A stretch of 41,256 nt of DNA from positions 1-41,256 of the forward strand of contig JAEFAB010000011.1 of assembly GCA_016292095.1 (NCBI GenBank). Reading direction: 5' to 3'. The translations under genes and the position numbers were made by a program. Below the pieces are notes generated by a model. The model made no database searches, was not told the origin of the DNA, and saw nothing but the letters and a program-made list of their open reading frames with translations. Source of the DNA: Eubacterium sp. (GTDB lineage Bacteria; Bacillota; Clostridia; Lachnospirales; Lachnospiraceae). Shown here in pieces: positions 1-7,692 of this stretch (position 1 is the stretch's first letter; every line of letters starts with the position of its first letter).

Positions 1-270
1 GATTTCATTTTTCGATATATACTGCTCCTCAAACTCCCAAATATCCAAAACAGTACAGTATAGATTTCATTTTTCGATATATACTGCTCCTCAAACTCCC
101 AAATATCCAAAACAGTACAGTATAGATTTCATTTTTCGATATATACTGCTCCTCAAACTCTCAAATATCCAAAACAGTACAGTATGGATTTCATTTTTCG
201 ATATATACTGCTCCTCAAACTCCCAAATATCCAAAACAGTACAGTATAGATTTCATTTTTCAATATATAC
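1..270. repeat. 62-bp tandem repeat array (family A)
   Basis: Four full units and a partial fifth begin at 1, 63, 125, 187 and 249, an exact 62-bp period. The array probably continues left of the window. Copies differ at only a few bases. Each unit has a 17-bp linker (GATTTCATTTTTCGATA) and a 45-bp part bounded by inverted arms TATACTG (18-24 in unit 1) and CAGTATA (56-62). There are no unique spacers between copies, so it is not CRISPR, and no reading frame with a ribosome site crosses it. It lies downstream of the minus-strand surface protein genes. Function unknown. Confidence 0.93.
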
Positions 271-291
271 AGTGTGCCAGTTCGCAAAGCC

Positions 292-337
292 ACAAAAATA
301 GAACCACATAGATTGATTTTCTCAATCTATGTGGTTC
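292..337 (-). terminator. Intrinsic terminator of the surface protein operon
   Basis: A perfect 16-bp inverted repeat pairs GAACCACATAGATTGA (301-316) with its complement (322-337) across a 5-base loop. Read on the minus strand, the stem is followed by TATTTTTG, a short U-tract, just after the stop codon of the gene ending at 359. The arm sequence recurs in the hairpin at 3398-3434 and in the repeat array at 13424-13712. Confidence 0.8.
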
Positions 338-358
338 ACTGCCACTAACATTATCCTT

Positions 359-1450
359 CTACTTTGGAACAACCGATCTGGTCTTCGTCCATTTTCCATA
401 TTTAGTACTAAATTGTCCAATACTAAAGGCTCTCATTCGGATATAATATCGGTGTCCTGATTGCAATCCCGTTACGCCTGTTCCGTCATATTGACTTCCT
501 TGAATCGTATGGGTGTAAGTAAGGTTTTTCGGAAATTTCTTGTTTTCGGAAACCTGCAATTGATATCCGCTGCAATTGTTTTTGTGCGCTTTCCAGTAAA
601 TATTAAATCGTTTCTTCATGCGCTCAACCTTTTTGATTTTTACAGTTTTCACACCTGATGAAGTCTTTTTCTTTGATTTCTTTGCTTTTTTAATCTCAAT
701 ATACTGATATTTCTTGTATGTCTTCTTTGATGGTTTCTTCTTGTTCAGCATAATTCGATTTGAATTAATTCCGGCCCTTACTGAAGGTGTGTAACCTTTT
801 CCAAAGGAAGGAATCTTGTTAAATGCTCCGGATGAACCATAAGAAGTAACTTTGGCCGATCCCTTTATGGTGCATTTACAATTATACGTAAATATTCCGT
901 AAGACATTCCGGTGGCTGACGTAAAAGCTTGTGCGTTAACTTTTGCTTTCCCACCGATTGTCAAACTGCAAGATGTAGAAATACCGGCATTCAAACGTGT
1001 TGCATCATTTGAAATCAATGTTAAACTTCCGTTTCCACTAATACTTGGTTTCGAAGCACCCATAGCGGGGCAAATTCCATAACTATACTCTGCATTTTCC
1101 ACATATGGAACAAAGATATTATTGGAGCCAATCAATTTGATTTTAAAAGACCCGCCCCTCACATTATAATAAATACCACATACATATCTGGTGCCTGAAT
1201 CATTCACCGTATGTGCATCCTGAATTAACGCGTTCTTTAATATCAACGTTTTCTTGGAAGCGTTGTATTTTACGGAGCCACCGTCACGCAAAACATCCTT
1301 TGCATTCTGGGAAGTAACTTGTACACCTCCAACCCAAACATTGTAATTTTTTGCTGAAACAGAAGAAGTATTCCACCACATCAACGTTCCCAAAAACAAT
1401 GCTACTACAACGACTTTTTCCATTGTTTTTTTCGAAATGATTTTTGCCAT
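359..1450 (-). CDS. Secreted surface protein with C-terminal fibronectin type III domain
   Basis: About 363 residues. The N-terminus is a signal peptide (KK-rich start, hydrophobic VVVVALFLGTLMWW, Ala-x-Ala-like end near VSAKNY). Residues about 35-210 are Gly/Asn/Ile-rich, with short beta-strand repeats (VWVGGVQVTS, LTLISND, LTIGGKAKV) typical of right-handed beta-helix surface proteins in Clostridia. A very Lys-rich linker (KKAKKSKKK) leads to a FnIII-like domain at the C-terminus (YQLQVSENKKF, YYIRMRAF). The ATG at 1450 is chosen because AAGGAGG sits 7 bases upstream. A TTG two codons earlier is too close to it. No LPxTG anchor. It is 16 bases behind the next secreted protein gene and probably co-transcribed. 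Substrate unknown. Confidence 0.8.
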   Translation of the reverse strand: MAKIISKKTMEKVVVVALFLGTLMWWNTSSVSAKNYNVWVGGVQVTSQNAKDVLRDGGSVKYNASKKTLILKNALIQDAHTVNDSGTRYVCGIYYNVRGGSFKIKLIGSNNIFVPYVENAEYSYGICPAMGASKPSISGNGSLTLISNDATRLNAGISTSCSLTIGGKAKVNAQAFTSATGMSYGIFTYNCKCTIKGSAKVTSYGSSGAFNKIPSFGKGYTPSVRAGINSNRIMLNKKKPSKKTYKKYQYIEIKKAKKSKKKTSSGVKTVKIKKVERMKKRFNIYWKAHKNNCSGYQLQVSENKKFPKNLTYTHTIQGSQYDGTGVTGLQSGHRYYIRMRAFSIGQFSTKYGKWTKTRSVVPK

Positions 1451-1466
1451 ACTCAATCCTCCTTCC

Positions 1467-3263
1467 CTATTTTACCGTAACTTTTACGGTTACACTTTTT
1501 GTTACGCTCTTATAAGTACCGTTTCCTGATGCAGTAATCTCTACCTTCAACTGATACTTTCCTTTCTTCAAACCTTTCTTTACGGTAATCTTTCCGTTCT
1601 TTGCCACCTTGAAGAATTTCTTAACGTTCTTCTTACCATTCTTTGCAGAAGCCAATTTGTAGGTCACTATTCCAATTGCATTCTTTACTACGAAAACTTT
1701 TTTACACTTCAGCACCTGATTTTTCTTTTTCAGTTTTTTAAACTTAAGACTTGCTTTCTTAACCTTTACGGAAAGTGTATTTGTTTTCTTTTGCACTGTC
1801 GGTGTTGTCTTTTTTTCAGAAGTACTGCTCTTTCCCAATTGGATGCCATTGTCTGTAATGTGAGCATTTCCACCAATCTGTGCTAACACGTCCTTCACTG
1901 ATTCCGGCAATTTACTCATTGGAATTACTTCACCGGTACCCGCTTCGTAAATATAGAAGTTTCCGGAACCGTTAATGCTTCCACTATTTTCAAACCAATA
2001 ATGATCCGTATTGTCATAATTGATGAAACCACAATAAAGATTTCCGTCAAGTTTCATGTCTGCATCTTTATTATTGATAATACTTCCGCCCATCTGACTT
2101 TTGATGCTGGCTCCCTTTTCAACAGTAATCTCACTGTAATTATCAATATTGCCACCCTGCGTCGTAGCAAGCAATCCGCCAGATTTCACTTCAATAGTTC
2201 CATGATTTTCAATTCCTGCTTCTAGTTCAGCCCCCTTGTTTACAATGACTTTCACACCTTCCGTCACAATGATTTCTGCCATGGTTCCAATAGATTCACC
2301 TACCGGAATTTCAACATTTCCCACAAGCTCAACAATGGTATCCATATTGCCCGGAACATTTTCGCCTGCAACAACACGCTGTGAAGTTGTAGTATTCTTC
2401 AATTCCTCAAAATTGGAGGCCGTTACCTTTTTGTAAATGTTCACATCTTCCCAATTTTCAAACCGGCTAGTCTGTCCCAGTTGTGTCATTATCTGCACAA
2501 TCAGGTCATCCATATCGGAAACCGGCAGCTCCTCATGAGATGCTTCAAGTAGTATCAAATCTCCGTTTCCGACTACTGTTCCCTTATTTTCAAACCAAGC
2601 TACATTCTCATTACCCATTCCAATGCAAGCACAGTCAAATTGTCCATTCAGTTGGATGGTTCCCTCCGGATTATTGACAATTGTAGTTCCAAAACGTGAT
2701 TCCATTCTGGCACCTTTTTGAATATCAATCGTGCCATAGTTCACAGCTTCGCTGCCCTGAGTTGTAACATATGATCCACCAGCTTCTACTGTTACTGTTC
2801 CGTTATTGATTTTGCAGCAAACTGCTTTTCCACCGTTTTTAACAAGGATATCACCATTATTCGTGTTCAAATCCGCTTCCGTTGCACCACCGTCATTAAT
2901 AATCACTGTACCATTATTAATGACCTTGCTGTTTGCAACCCCCTCACCTTCATAGGATGGCCAAAAACTTCCAAGTTTTCCTCCCCTATCAATTGTTAAG
3001 GTAACGCCTTCTGAGATTGTTAAAACCGTATCGTTGTAATTATTGATATGACCCGGATCCAGATAAATCATACAATCTTCATCAATGGAAAAACTTGCGA
3101 TAATATTGATTGCATCAACCGGAGTCTCCTTATTTAATGCAGATTTCAATTCTGCCTCACTGGAAACATTCAATGTTTCTCCGGCAAGCACTGTAACCGA
3201 TGGTAATGTAAATGTGGATAATACCAGTGCCACTGATACTACTACGGATGTCATTCTTTTCAT
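1467..3263 (-). CDS. Secreted beta-helix-like protein with internal duplication and Lys-rich C-terminal domain
   Basis: About 598 residues. A signal peptide (MKRMTSVVVSVALVLSTF) is followed by two homologous halves of roughly 200 residues. Each is made of short strands ending in NNGT or NHGT-like turns and carries the same landmarks: TTQG, then a block around INN, then WFEN, then GNGD or GSGN, then EA. This is typical of repetitive parallel beta-helix surface proteins. The last 110 residues are extremely basic (KKASLKFKKLKKKNQ) and resemble the Lys-rich immunoglobulin-like domains common in Lachnospiraceae exported proteins. The start is the ATG at 3263, with GAGGAGG 7 bases upstream. An upstream in-frame extension lacks a ribosome site. 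No catalytic motif is recognised. An adhesin or wall-associated protein is the best guess. Confidence 0.8.
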   Translation of the reverse strand: MKRMTSVVVSVALVLSTFTLPSVTVLAGETLNVSSEAELKSALNKETPVDAINIIASFSIDEDCMIYLDPGHINNYNDTVLTISEGVTLTIDRGGKLGSFWPSYEGEGVANSKVINNGTVIINDGGATEADLNTNNGDILVKNGGKAVCCKINNGTVTVEAGGSYVTTQGSEAVNYGTIDIQKGARMESRFGTTIVNNPEGTIQLNGQFDCACIGMGNENVAWFENKGTVVGNGDLILLEASHEELPVSDMDDLIVQIMTQLGQTSRFENWEDVNIYKKVTASNFEELKNTTTSQRVVAGENVPGNMDTIVELVGNVEIPVGESIGTMAEIIVTEGVKVIVNKGAELEAGIENHGTIEVKSGGLLATTQGGNIDNYSEITVEKGASIKSQMGGSIINNKDADMKLDGNLYCGFINYDNTDHYWFENSGSINGSGNFYIYEAGTGEVIPMSKLPESVKDVLAQIGGNAHITDNGIQLGKSSTSEKKTTPTVQKKTNTLSVKVKKASLKFKKLKKKNQVLKCKKVFVVKNAIGIVTYKLASAKNGKKNVKKFFKVAKNGKITVKKGLKKGKYQLKVEITASGNGTYKSVTKSVTVKVTVK

Positions 3264-3390
3264 ATAGTTCCTCCTCTCAACGTATGCAAAAAAGACCGTC
3301 TGTCCCCCCGGCACACGAATTCCTGCACTTCCACTATTCTAATAATTCCGTTCTAAAAATGTAATATTATTATACCATTTATTTTCATAC

Positions 3391-3434
3391 AAAAAAAGAA
3401 CCACATAAACTGATTTTCTCAATCTATGTGGTTC
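3391..3434 (-). terminator. Intrinsic terminator of the ktrA operon
   Basis: An inverted repeat (3398-3413 with 3419-3434, two mismatches, loop TTTTC) is followed on the minus strand by a seven-T run (complement of 3391-3397). It lies just after the ktrA stop. The right arm TCAATCTATGTGGTTC is identical to the right arm of the terminator at 301-337, so the two hairpins are related sequences and not chance analogues. Confidence 0.85.
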
Positions 3435-3458
3435 AGGCTTTTATTTTTACCTCAAAAA

Positions 3459-4109
3459 TTATTTTAACAGTTTATCCAAATGCTTATCTTCACCGATTAC
3501 GACCACATAAGCGTCTGCTTTTAACGGCTTTTCGGCGTCAACATTTGTAATAACTTTTCCGTTCTCTCTAATGGCAATCACATTAAGGCCATATTTTTTT
3601 CTTAAATTCAACTCCATCAGTGTTTTTCCAACCCACTGTTTTGGAATAACCGCCTCAATGATGCTGACGCCTTCTTCCAAATTAATAAAATCACGAAGGT
3701 TTCCGTATCGTAATGTTTTCGCGATTTTTTCACCCATTTCCTCCTCCGGATGCATAATAATATCTGCTCCGACTTTTTTCAAAATTCTTCCTTGAAGCTT
3801 ATCTTTTGCTCGGGCATATACTGTTTCAACGCCCATTTCTTTACAGGCAATAATCGCCATAATACTGGCTTCAAGATTTTCGCCCAGCGTAATCACGGCA
3901 ACATCCACGTTTCCGATACTTAGAGATTTTAACGCATCAATATCATTAACGTCTACCTTCACGGCATAAGCCACCTTATCGGCCATTTCATCAATAACTT
4001 TCTGGTCATTATCAATAACAATAACCTGACCTCCGCTTTCGGAAAAACGTGTTGCAACGGCTTTTCCCATTCTTCCTAATCCAAAAACTGCAATTTCTTT
4101 TACATCCAT
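3459..4109 (-). CDS. ktrA: Ktr potassium uptake system regulatory subunit (RCK protein)
   Basis: 216 residues, the usual length for KtrA/KtrC. It is the cytoplasmic gating ring that binds nucleotide and controls the KtrB channel. The N-terminal Rossmann fold has the motif GLGRMGKAVA and the acidic VIDND at the end of beta-2 that contacts the adenosine ribose. Residues about 135-216 form the RCK_C (TrkA-C) domain, where c-di-AMP binds in characterised Firmicute homologues. The ATG is preceded by AAGGAGAC. It follows ktrB by 36 bases and is the last gene of a minus-strand operon, ahead of a clear terminator. The family is confident. c-di-AMP control is expected from the family, not seen here. 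Confidence 0.95.
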   Translation of the reverse strand: MDVKEIAVFGLGRMGKAVATRFSESGGQVIVIDNDQKVIDEMADKVAYAVKVDVNDIDALKSLSIGNVDVAVITLGENLEASIMAIIACKEMGVETVYARAKDKLQGRILKKVGADIIMHPEEEMGEKIAKTLRYGNLRDFINLEEGVSIIEAVIPKQWVGKTLMELNLRKKYGLNVIAIRENGKVITNVDAEKPLKADAYVVVIGEDKHLDKLLK

Positions 4110-4145
4110 TCTTTTGTCTCCTTCATCAATCTATGTATTCCATTC

Positions 4146-5522
4146 TTATCCAATCACAATCTTTCTCTCCGGCAACTCCGTTTCTTTTGCACGGCTTTGT
4201 CTTGCTGCAAAAGCACTTGCCAATGTAATCGGACCGATTCGTCCCATAAACATCAGAAGTATAATAATGAGTTTTCCAAGGACCGAAAGGGATGACGTAA
4301 AGTCCATACTTAATCCAACGGTACCAATTGCCGAGAATACCTCATAGGCAATAATCTTAATGGACACCCCTTCCGTTTCCGTCAGCACAATCATTGCAAT
4401 AATTGCCGACAAAACGCTGATGGTTGCAACTGCTAAGGCTGTTCTGACATTTTCTTTACTGATTCTTCTGCGAAAGACTTCTGCTTCTTCTTTTCCTCGA
4501 ATGACGCTCATCACCTCAATCAGAAGAATTGCAACGGTGGTGGTTTTAATTCCACCGGCAGTTCCTACCGGCGAACCCCCAATCAACATAAACACACACA
4601 TCAGCATCGATGTACTTGCCTTAAATCCGGTTTGGGTAATGGTACAAAAGCCTGCAGTTCTTAAGGTTACCGACTGAAAAGCTGCCGCCAGAAATTTCTT
4701 TCCAAAAGGCAAGTCCCCAATACTCTTCGGATTGTCATATTCCAATCCCATGACAATGACAACACCCATAACCAAAAGAAAAACAGTCATACAAATTACA
4801 ATTTTACTATGTAACGACAATCGTTCCCAGATTTTTGACGGTGTCAGTCCCCCCTTCGCAACACGCTTAATCAGGTCAACGATTTCCCACCATACAATAA
4901 ATCCAAGACCGCCACTGATGATAATCAGCATAATAACAATATTGAAATATGTATCTCCCACATAAGGCATCAGGCTGGAATCTCCCAGCAAATCGATTCC
5001 CGCATTACAAAACGCTGAAATGGAATGGAAAATCGAAAAAATGATTCCTCGTTTCCAACCAAACTGTGGAATAAATCGTACGCTAAGACCAATGGCTCCA
5101 ATAAATTCAATCAGCATTGTCGTCTTAATTACCCTGATAACCAAAGCAACCATTCCGCTGGAAGTATCCAAGTTGTAGGATTCCTGTATTACCTTTCGGC
5201 TGGCCAAAGAAATTCGTCTTCGAAGCAATGCCAAAAATCCTGTGGCAATACAAATAACACCAAGTCCTCCCAACTGTATTAATATCAATATTACAACTTT
5301 TCCAAAAGCGCTCCAATGAGAATACGTAGGAACCGTCACCAATCCTGTTACACACACTGACGTAGTCGATGTAAACAGGGAGTCGACAAAAGAGGTTCCT
5401 TTTCCATCCGCCGAACTAATCGGCAATGCCAATACCAACGCGCCAATCAGTATTACCGATAGAAATCCCATAAAAATAATTCTTGGAGTATTATTCATCC
5501 TTTTCTTTATAAAATTGATCAT
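4146..5522 (-). CDS. ktrB: Ktr/Trk-type potassium transporter, membrane subunit
   Basis: About 458 residues with the hydrophobic pattern of the four-fold TM-pore-TM superfamily of KtrB/TrkH. The four selectivity-filter glycines are visible in SVCVTGLVTV, the CNAGIDLL block, RTAGFCTI and AIGTVGLSM. It imports K+ with Na+ coupling in known KtrAB systems. The ATG at 5522 is preferred because GAAGGG lies about 8 bases upstream. A GTG five codons earlier (5537) has a weaker site. The pair ktrB-ktrA ends the operon. The upstream operon members (flavin and cysteine-rich proteins) are not usual K+ transport partners. Confidence 0.94.
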   Translation of the reverse strand: MINFIKKRMNNTPRIIFMGFLSVILIGALVLALPISSADGKGTSFVDSLFTSTTSVCVTGLVTVPTYSHWSAFGKVVILILIQLGGLGVICIATGFLALLRRRISLASRKVIQESYNLDTSSGMVALVIRVIKTTMLIEFIGAIGLSVRFIPQFGWKRGIIFSIFHSISAFCNAGIDLLGDSSLMPYVGDTYFNIVIMLIIISGGLGFIVWWEIVDLIKRVAKGGLTPSKIWERLSLHSKIVICMTVFLLVMGVVIVMGLEYDNPKSIGDLPFGKKFLAAAFQSVTLRTAGFCTITQTGFKASTSMLMCVFMLIGGSPVGTAGGIKTTTVAILLIEVMSVIRGKEEAEVFRRRISKENVRTALAVATISVLSAIIAMIVLTETEGVSIKIIAYEVFSAIGTVGLSMDFTSSLSVLGKLIIILLMFMGRIGPITLASAFAARQSRAKETELPERKIVIG

Positions 5523-5552
5523 AATTCTGCCCTTCACTCACCTTAAGTCTTC

Positions 5553-5789
5553 TTACTTTTTCAATAAAGCAATCACCCGATCATAATTTTCCGGAACATG
5601 TGGAAAACTGCACTGAGAACAATCTTTCACCTTTTGATCCCCACATTCAATATAGGTGGGATTTCCCGGACAGTGTTCTTCCCGATACATCGGACAATAA
5701 CAAAACATACAGTTAAAGTCCTTTAAGCCCTTATGGCAAGGGAAATATTCGCAATCCCTATTTTCAAAAAATTTATAAGAGTTCTCCAT
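5553..5789 (-). CDS. Cysteine-rich small domain protein
   Basis: 78 residues with ten cysteines in pairs (CEYFPC, CMFCYC, CSQC), matching the cysteine-rich small domain family (PF04071), a putative metal-binding protein found mainly in anaerobes. Function is unknown. Metal or Fe-S binding is inferred from the cysteine pattern. It is 12 bases behind the flavodoxin-like gene and starts with an ATG preceded by an AAGGAGAAAAAATC-type site, so it is translated as part of the operon. Confidence 0.85.
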   Translation of the reverse strand: MENSYKFFENRDCEYFPCHKGLKDFNCMFCYCPMYREEHCPGNPTYIECGDQKVKDCSQCSFPHVPENYDRVIALLKK

Positions 5790-5801
5790 GATTTTTTCTC
5801 C

Positions 5802-6332
5802 TTACATTGTCTCACCTAACCGGTAAGCTTCCTGCAACGCCTCTTGGCTGACATCACCTTTTTCTTTTGCTCCCCGCACCAGTACCATGCCGCCGTCTTC
5901 CAGCCGAAAAAACCGAAGTACCATCTCGTACTGTTTTATAATCGGATCAAATAAATCCGGAAGGCTTGCTGCTCCCACTAAAAGCAATGCCAATTTTTTT
6001 GTTTGAAATTCATTTCGCATTGGTGTATGAAGACGGTCAATCATTGCTTTCAGTTGTGCACTGATTCCGTAAAAATAAACCGGCGAAGCAACCACAATCA
6101 CATCTGCAATCTTCAACTTTTCATAGATTACCTGCATATCATCTTTTTGGCAACACTGATGTCCTTCCCGTTCAAAACAGGTATTGCACCCGATACAGGG
6201 ATTTACCTGATAATCTGCCACGGAAACAATTTCCACCGTATGGTGTTTCCTTGCCCCATCCGCAAACGCTGTTGCCAGCAAATCCGTGTTTCCGCCTTTT
6301 CTCATACTACCGACTAAAATAACAATGTTCAT
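5802..6332 (-). CDS. Flavodoxin family / NADPH-dependent FMN reductase-like protein
   Basis: 176 residues. The N-terminal phosphate-binding loop GSMRKGGNTDLLA is the FMN site of the iron-sulfur flavoprotein/NAD(P)H oxidoreductase family. The segment CIGCNTCFEREGHQCCQ carries the compact cysteine cluster usual in this family, and SPVYFYGISAQLKAMIDR is the second flavin contact. Likely a cytoplasmic electron-transfer reductase. Substrate unknown. It sits between the PAS-CPBP membrane protein (16 bases upstream) and the Cys-rich small protein, which suggests a redox-related unit within the ktr operon. Confidence 0.88.
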   Translation of the reverse strand: MNIVILVGSMRKGGNTDLLATAFADGARKHHTVEIVSVADYQVNPCIGCNTCFEREGHQCCQKDDMQVIYEKLKIADVIVVASPVYFYGISAQLKAMIDRLHTPMRNEFQTKKLALLLVGAASLPDLFDPIIKQYEMVLRFFRLEDGGMVLVRGAKEKGDVSQEALQEAYRLGETM

Positions 6333-6347
6333 TTTCTTTCCTTTCCC

Positions 6348-7358
6348 TTAAAAGAACATGGCAATTGCCAGGAAACCGCATACCCAATGAATCAATGCAC
6401 ATCCCCAGATGTTCTTCTGATATTCATAAACGATTCCCAAACCGATGCCCATTACCAAGGCTCCCATCATAAACGGGAAACCATGTGGAAGGTGCATTAA
6501 GGTAAACAACAAGGATGAAAGCAATACATTGAAAAACTTCTGCCACTTCACTTTTACCAGAAAGCGAATGGACGTCTGTAAAACACCTCTTGCCAGAAAT
6601 TCCTGCATGACAGCAACGGCAATATAAGAAACCGCTTTTGACCAGGTGCTGTCAAAAAATCGCTCGTTCATTGCATGACCGCTCAGATGCAATCCTAAAT
6701 TGATTAAAATCATTATACCACAGGCAATACCAATAATCGGAAGTACATCCCGAATGGACTGCAGCAGTTTTTTCGGAGTAGCGAACACACCGACATCCTT
6801 TAGGGACAGACTGGACAAAAACAGTACTTCCCAAAACAGTACAAAGGAAATTCCTTCAATTACCTTGGTGTATACCGATGGTCTGTAATGAATGTGCAGT
6901 GTAAATTCCAAAAGGCTCCAGGTAAACAGATACAGACAAATGCTCAGTACAATTCCGATAAAGGTGCTGGCACTGTCTTTTTCAAAACGGCGCAAATCAC
7001 TGTCTGCCGTCACGTCTGCTCCCAGTAAAATCAGCCCTTTGTCTTTTCCGCTCTTCACAATTTTATTGGTGCGCAGTTTCAACACTTTGTCAATAGCACC
7101 ATTGTCATAAACTACTTCTGTATTCTGTGCCTTATCTTTTTTTGCAAATGTCTCTTTCAAAAATCGCAAAACCTTTTTGTTTTGTTTCATGGATGGAATG
7201 TCATTGACAGTTTCCACTTCCCCATCCGGAATGGCAAAAATATCTTTTGCCGCATCATTGTAATAACGGATGCTCTGGTCTTTATCAAATAAAATTACCG
7301 CTTCCGCCATTTCGTCAAATATTAATTGTTCGTTATCCAGATAGTTATTATCCAACAT
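6348..7358 (-). CDS. PAS domain fused to a CPBP-family (Abi) intramembrane protease-like domain
   Basis: About 336 residues. Residues about 10-115 form a cytoplasmic PAS domain (EMAEAVILFDKDQSIRYYNDA is the classic PAS opening). The remaining part has about seven hydrophobic segments and the three CPBP motifs: MQEFLARG (residues 252-257, canonical EExxxR), FTLMH (H289) and HWVCGF (H324). The first glutamate of motif 1 is glutamine here, so proteolytic activity is uncertain. The ATG at 7358 has GGAGA 5 bases upstream. An ATG at 7370 lacks a site. It is the second gene of the ktr operon. A sensor whose membrane domain cleaves or binds a partner is inferred. Confidence 0.85.
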   Translation of the reverse strand: MLDNNYLDNEQLIFDEMAEAVILFDKDQSIRYYNDAAKDIFAIPDGEVETVNDIPSMKQNKKVLRFLKETFAKKDKAQNTEVVYDNGAIDKVLKLRTNKIVKSGKDKGLILLGADVTADSDLRRFEKDSASTFIGIVLSICLYLFTWSLLEFTLHIHYRPSVYTKVIEGISFVLFWEVLFLSSLSLKDVGVFATPKKLLQSIRDVLPIIGIACGIMILINLGLHLSGHAMNERFFDSTWSKAVSYIAVAVMQEFLARGVLQTSIRFLVKVKWQKFFNVLLSSLLFTLMHLPHGFPFMMGALVMGIGLGIVYEYQKNIWGCALIHWVCGFLAIAMFF

Positions 7359-7371
7359 CATTCTCTCCATT

Positions 7372-7599
7372 TTATGAACTTAATTCCTTTAACTGCTGGA
7401 ATAACTCCAGATCTTCTTCGGTTACGCGAATATTGGTCACATATTCTTTATCATCTGTGAATTTCACTTTCATTTCAATGATTGTTCCTTCTGTAATTCC
7501 TCTCTGATTCACCACGCGGAAGAACGGAAGAACCTTTGGATGGCTCTGGTTAAATTTATCTAATAAACCTTTAATTTTAAAAATACTTGCAGGGTTCAT
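7372..7599 (-). CDS. Conserved-looking small protein of unknown function
   Basis: 75 residues (MNPASIFKIKG start), soluble, mixed charge, with no signal or membrane segment. The upstream in-frame extension lacks a ribosome site, whereas the ATG at 7599 follows AAGGAAGGG. It is the first gene of the ktr operon, read from a promoter at 7643-7671, and its stop lies about 13 bases from the next start, so coupling with the PAS-CPBP gene is likely. I do not recognise the family. The C-terminal half (FTDDKEYVTNIRVTEEDLE) resembles small single-domain Lachnospiraceae hypotheticals. Confidence 0.75.
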   Translation of the reverse strand: MNPASIFKIKGLLDKFNQSHPKVLPFFRVVNQRGITEGTIIEMKVKFTDDKEYVTNIRVTEEDLELFQQLKELSS

Positions 7600-7627
7600 G
7601 GTTTTCCCTTCCTTTCTCTGTTTTTTC

Positions 7628-7656
7628 TTGACTATGTACCTTATTATACTTAAAAT
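7628..7656 (+). promoter_or_regulatory. Sigma-A promoter of the plus-strand AEC transporter
   Basis: TTGACT (7628-7633), 17-base spacer, TAAAAT (7651-7656), about 37 bases before the start codon at 7693. The two -10 regions of the opposing promoters overlap within this 45-base stretch. Confidence 0.55.
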
Positions 7657-7671
7657 GAGAAGCGGTGTAAA
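7643..7671 (-). promoter_or_regulatory. Sigma-A promoter of the ktr operon
   Basis: On the minus strand TTTACA (7671-7666), a 17-base spacer and a perfect TATAAT (7648-7643) lie about 45 bases before the small-protein start. It overlaps face-to-face with the plus-strand promoter of the adjacent transporter gene, so the two are likely to interfere with each other. Confidence 0.65.
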
Positions 7672-7692
7672 ACATATTTTGAGGAGGTTCCT

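Noticed and set aside
1-270. Regular direct repeats taken as a CRISPR array
   Set aside because: Units are identical across their whole 62-bp length, with no unique spacers and no cas genes nearby.
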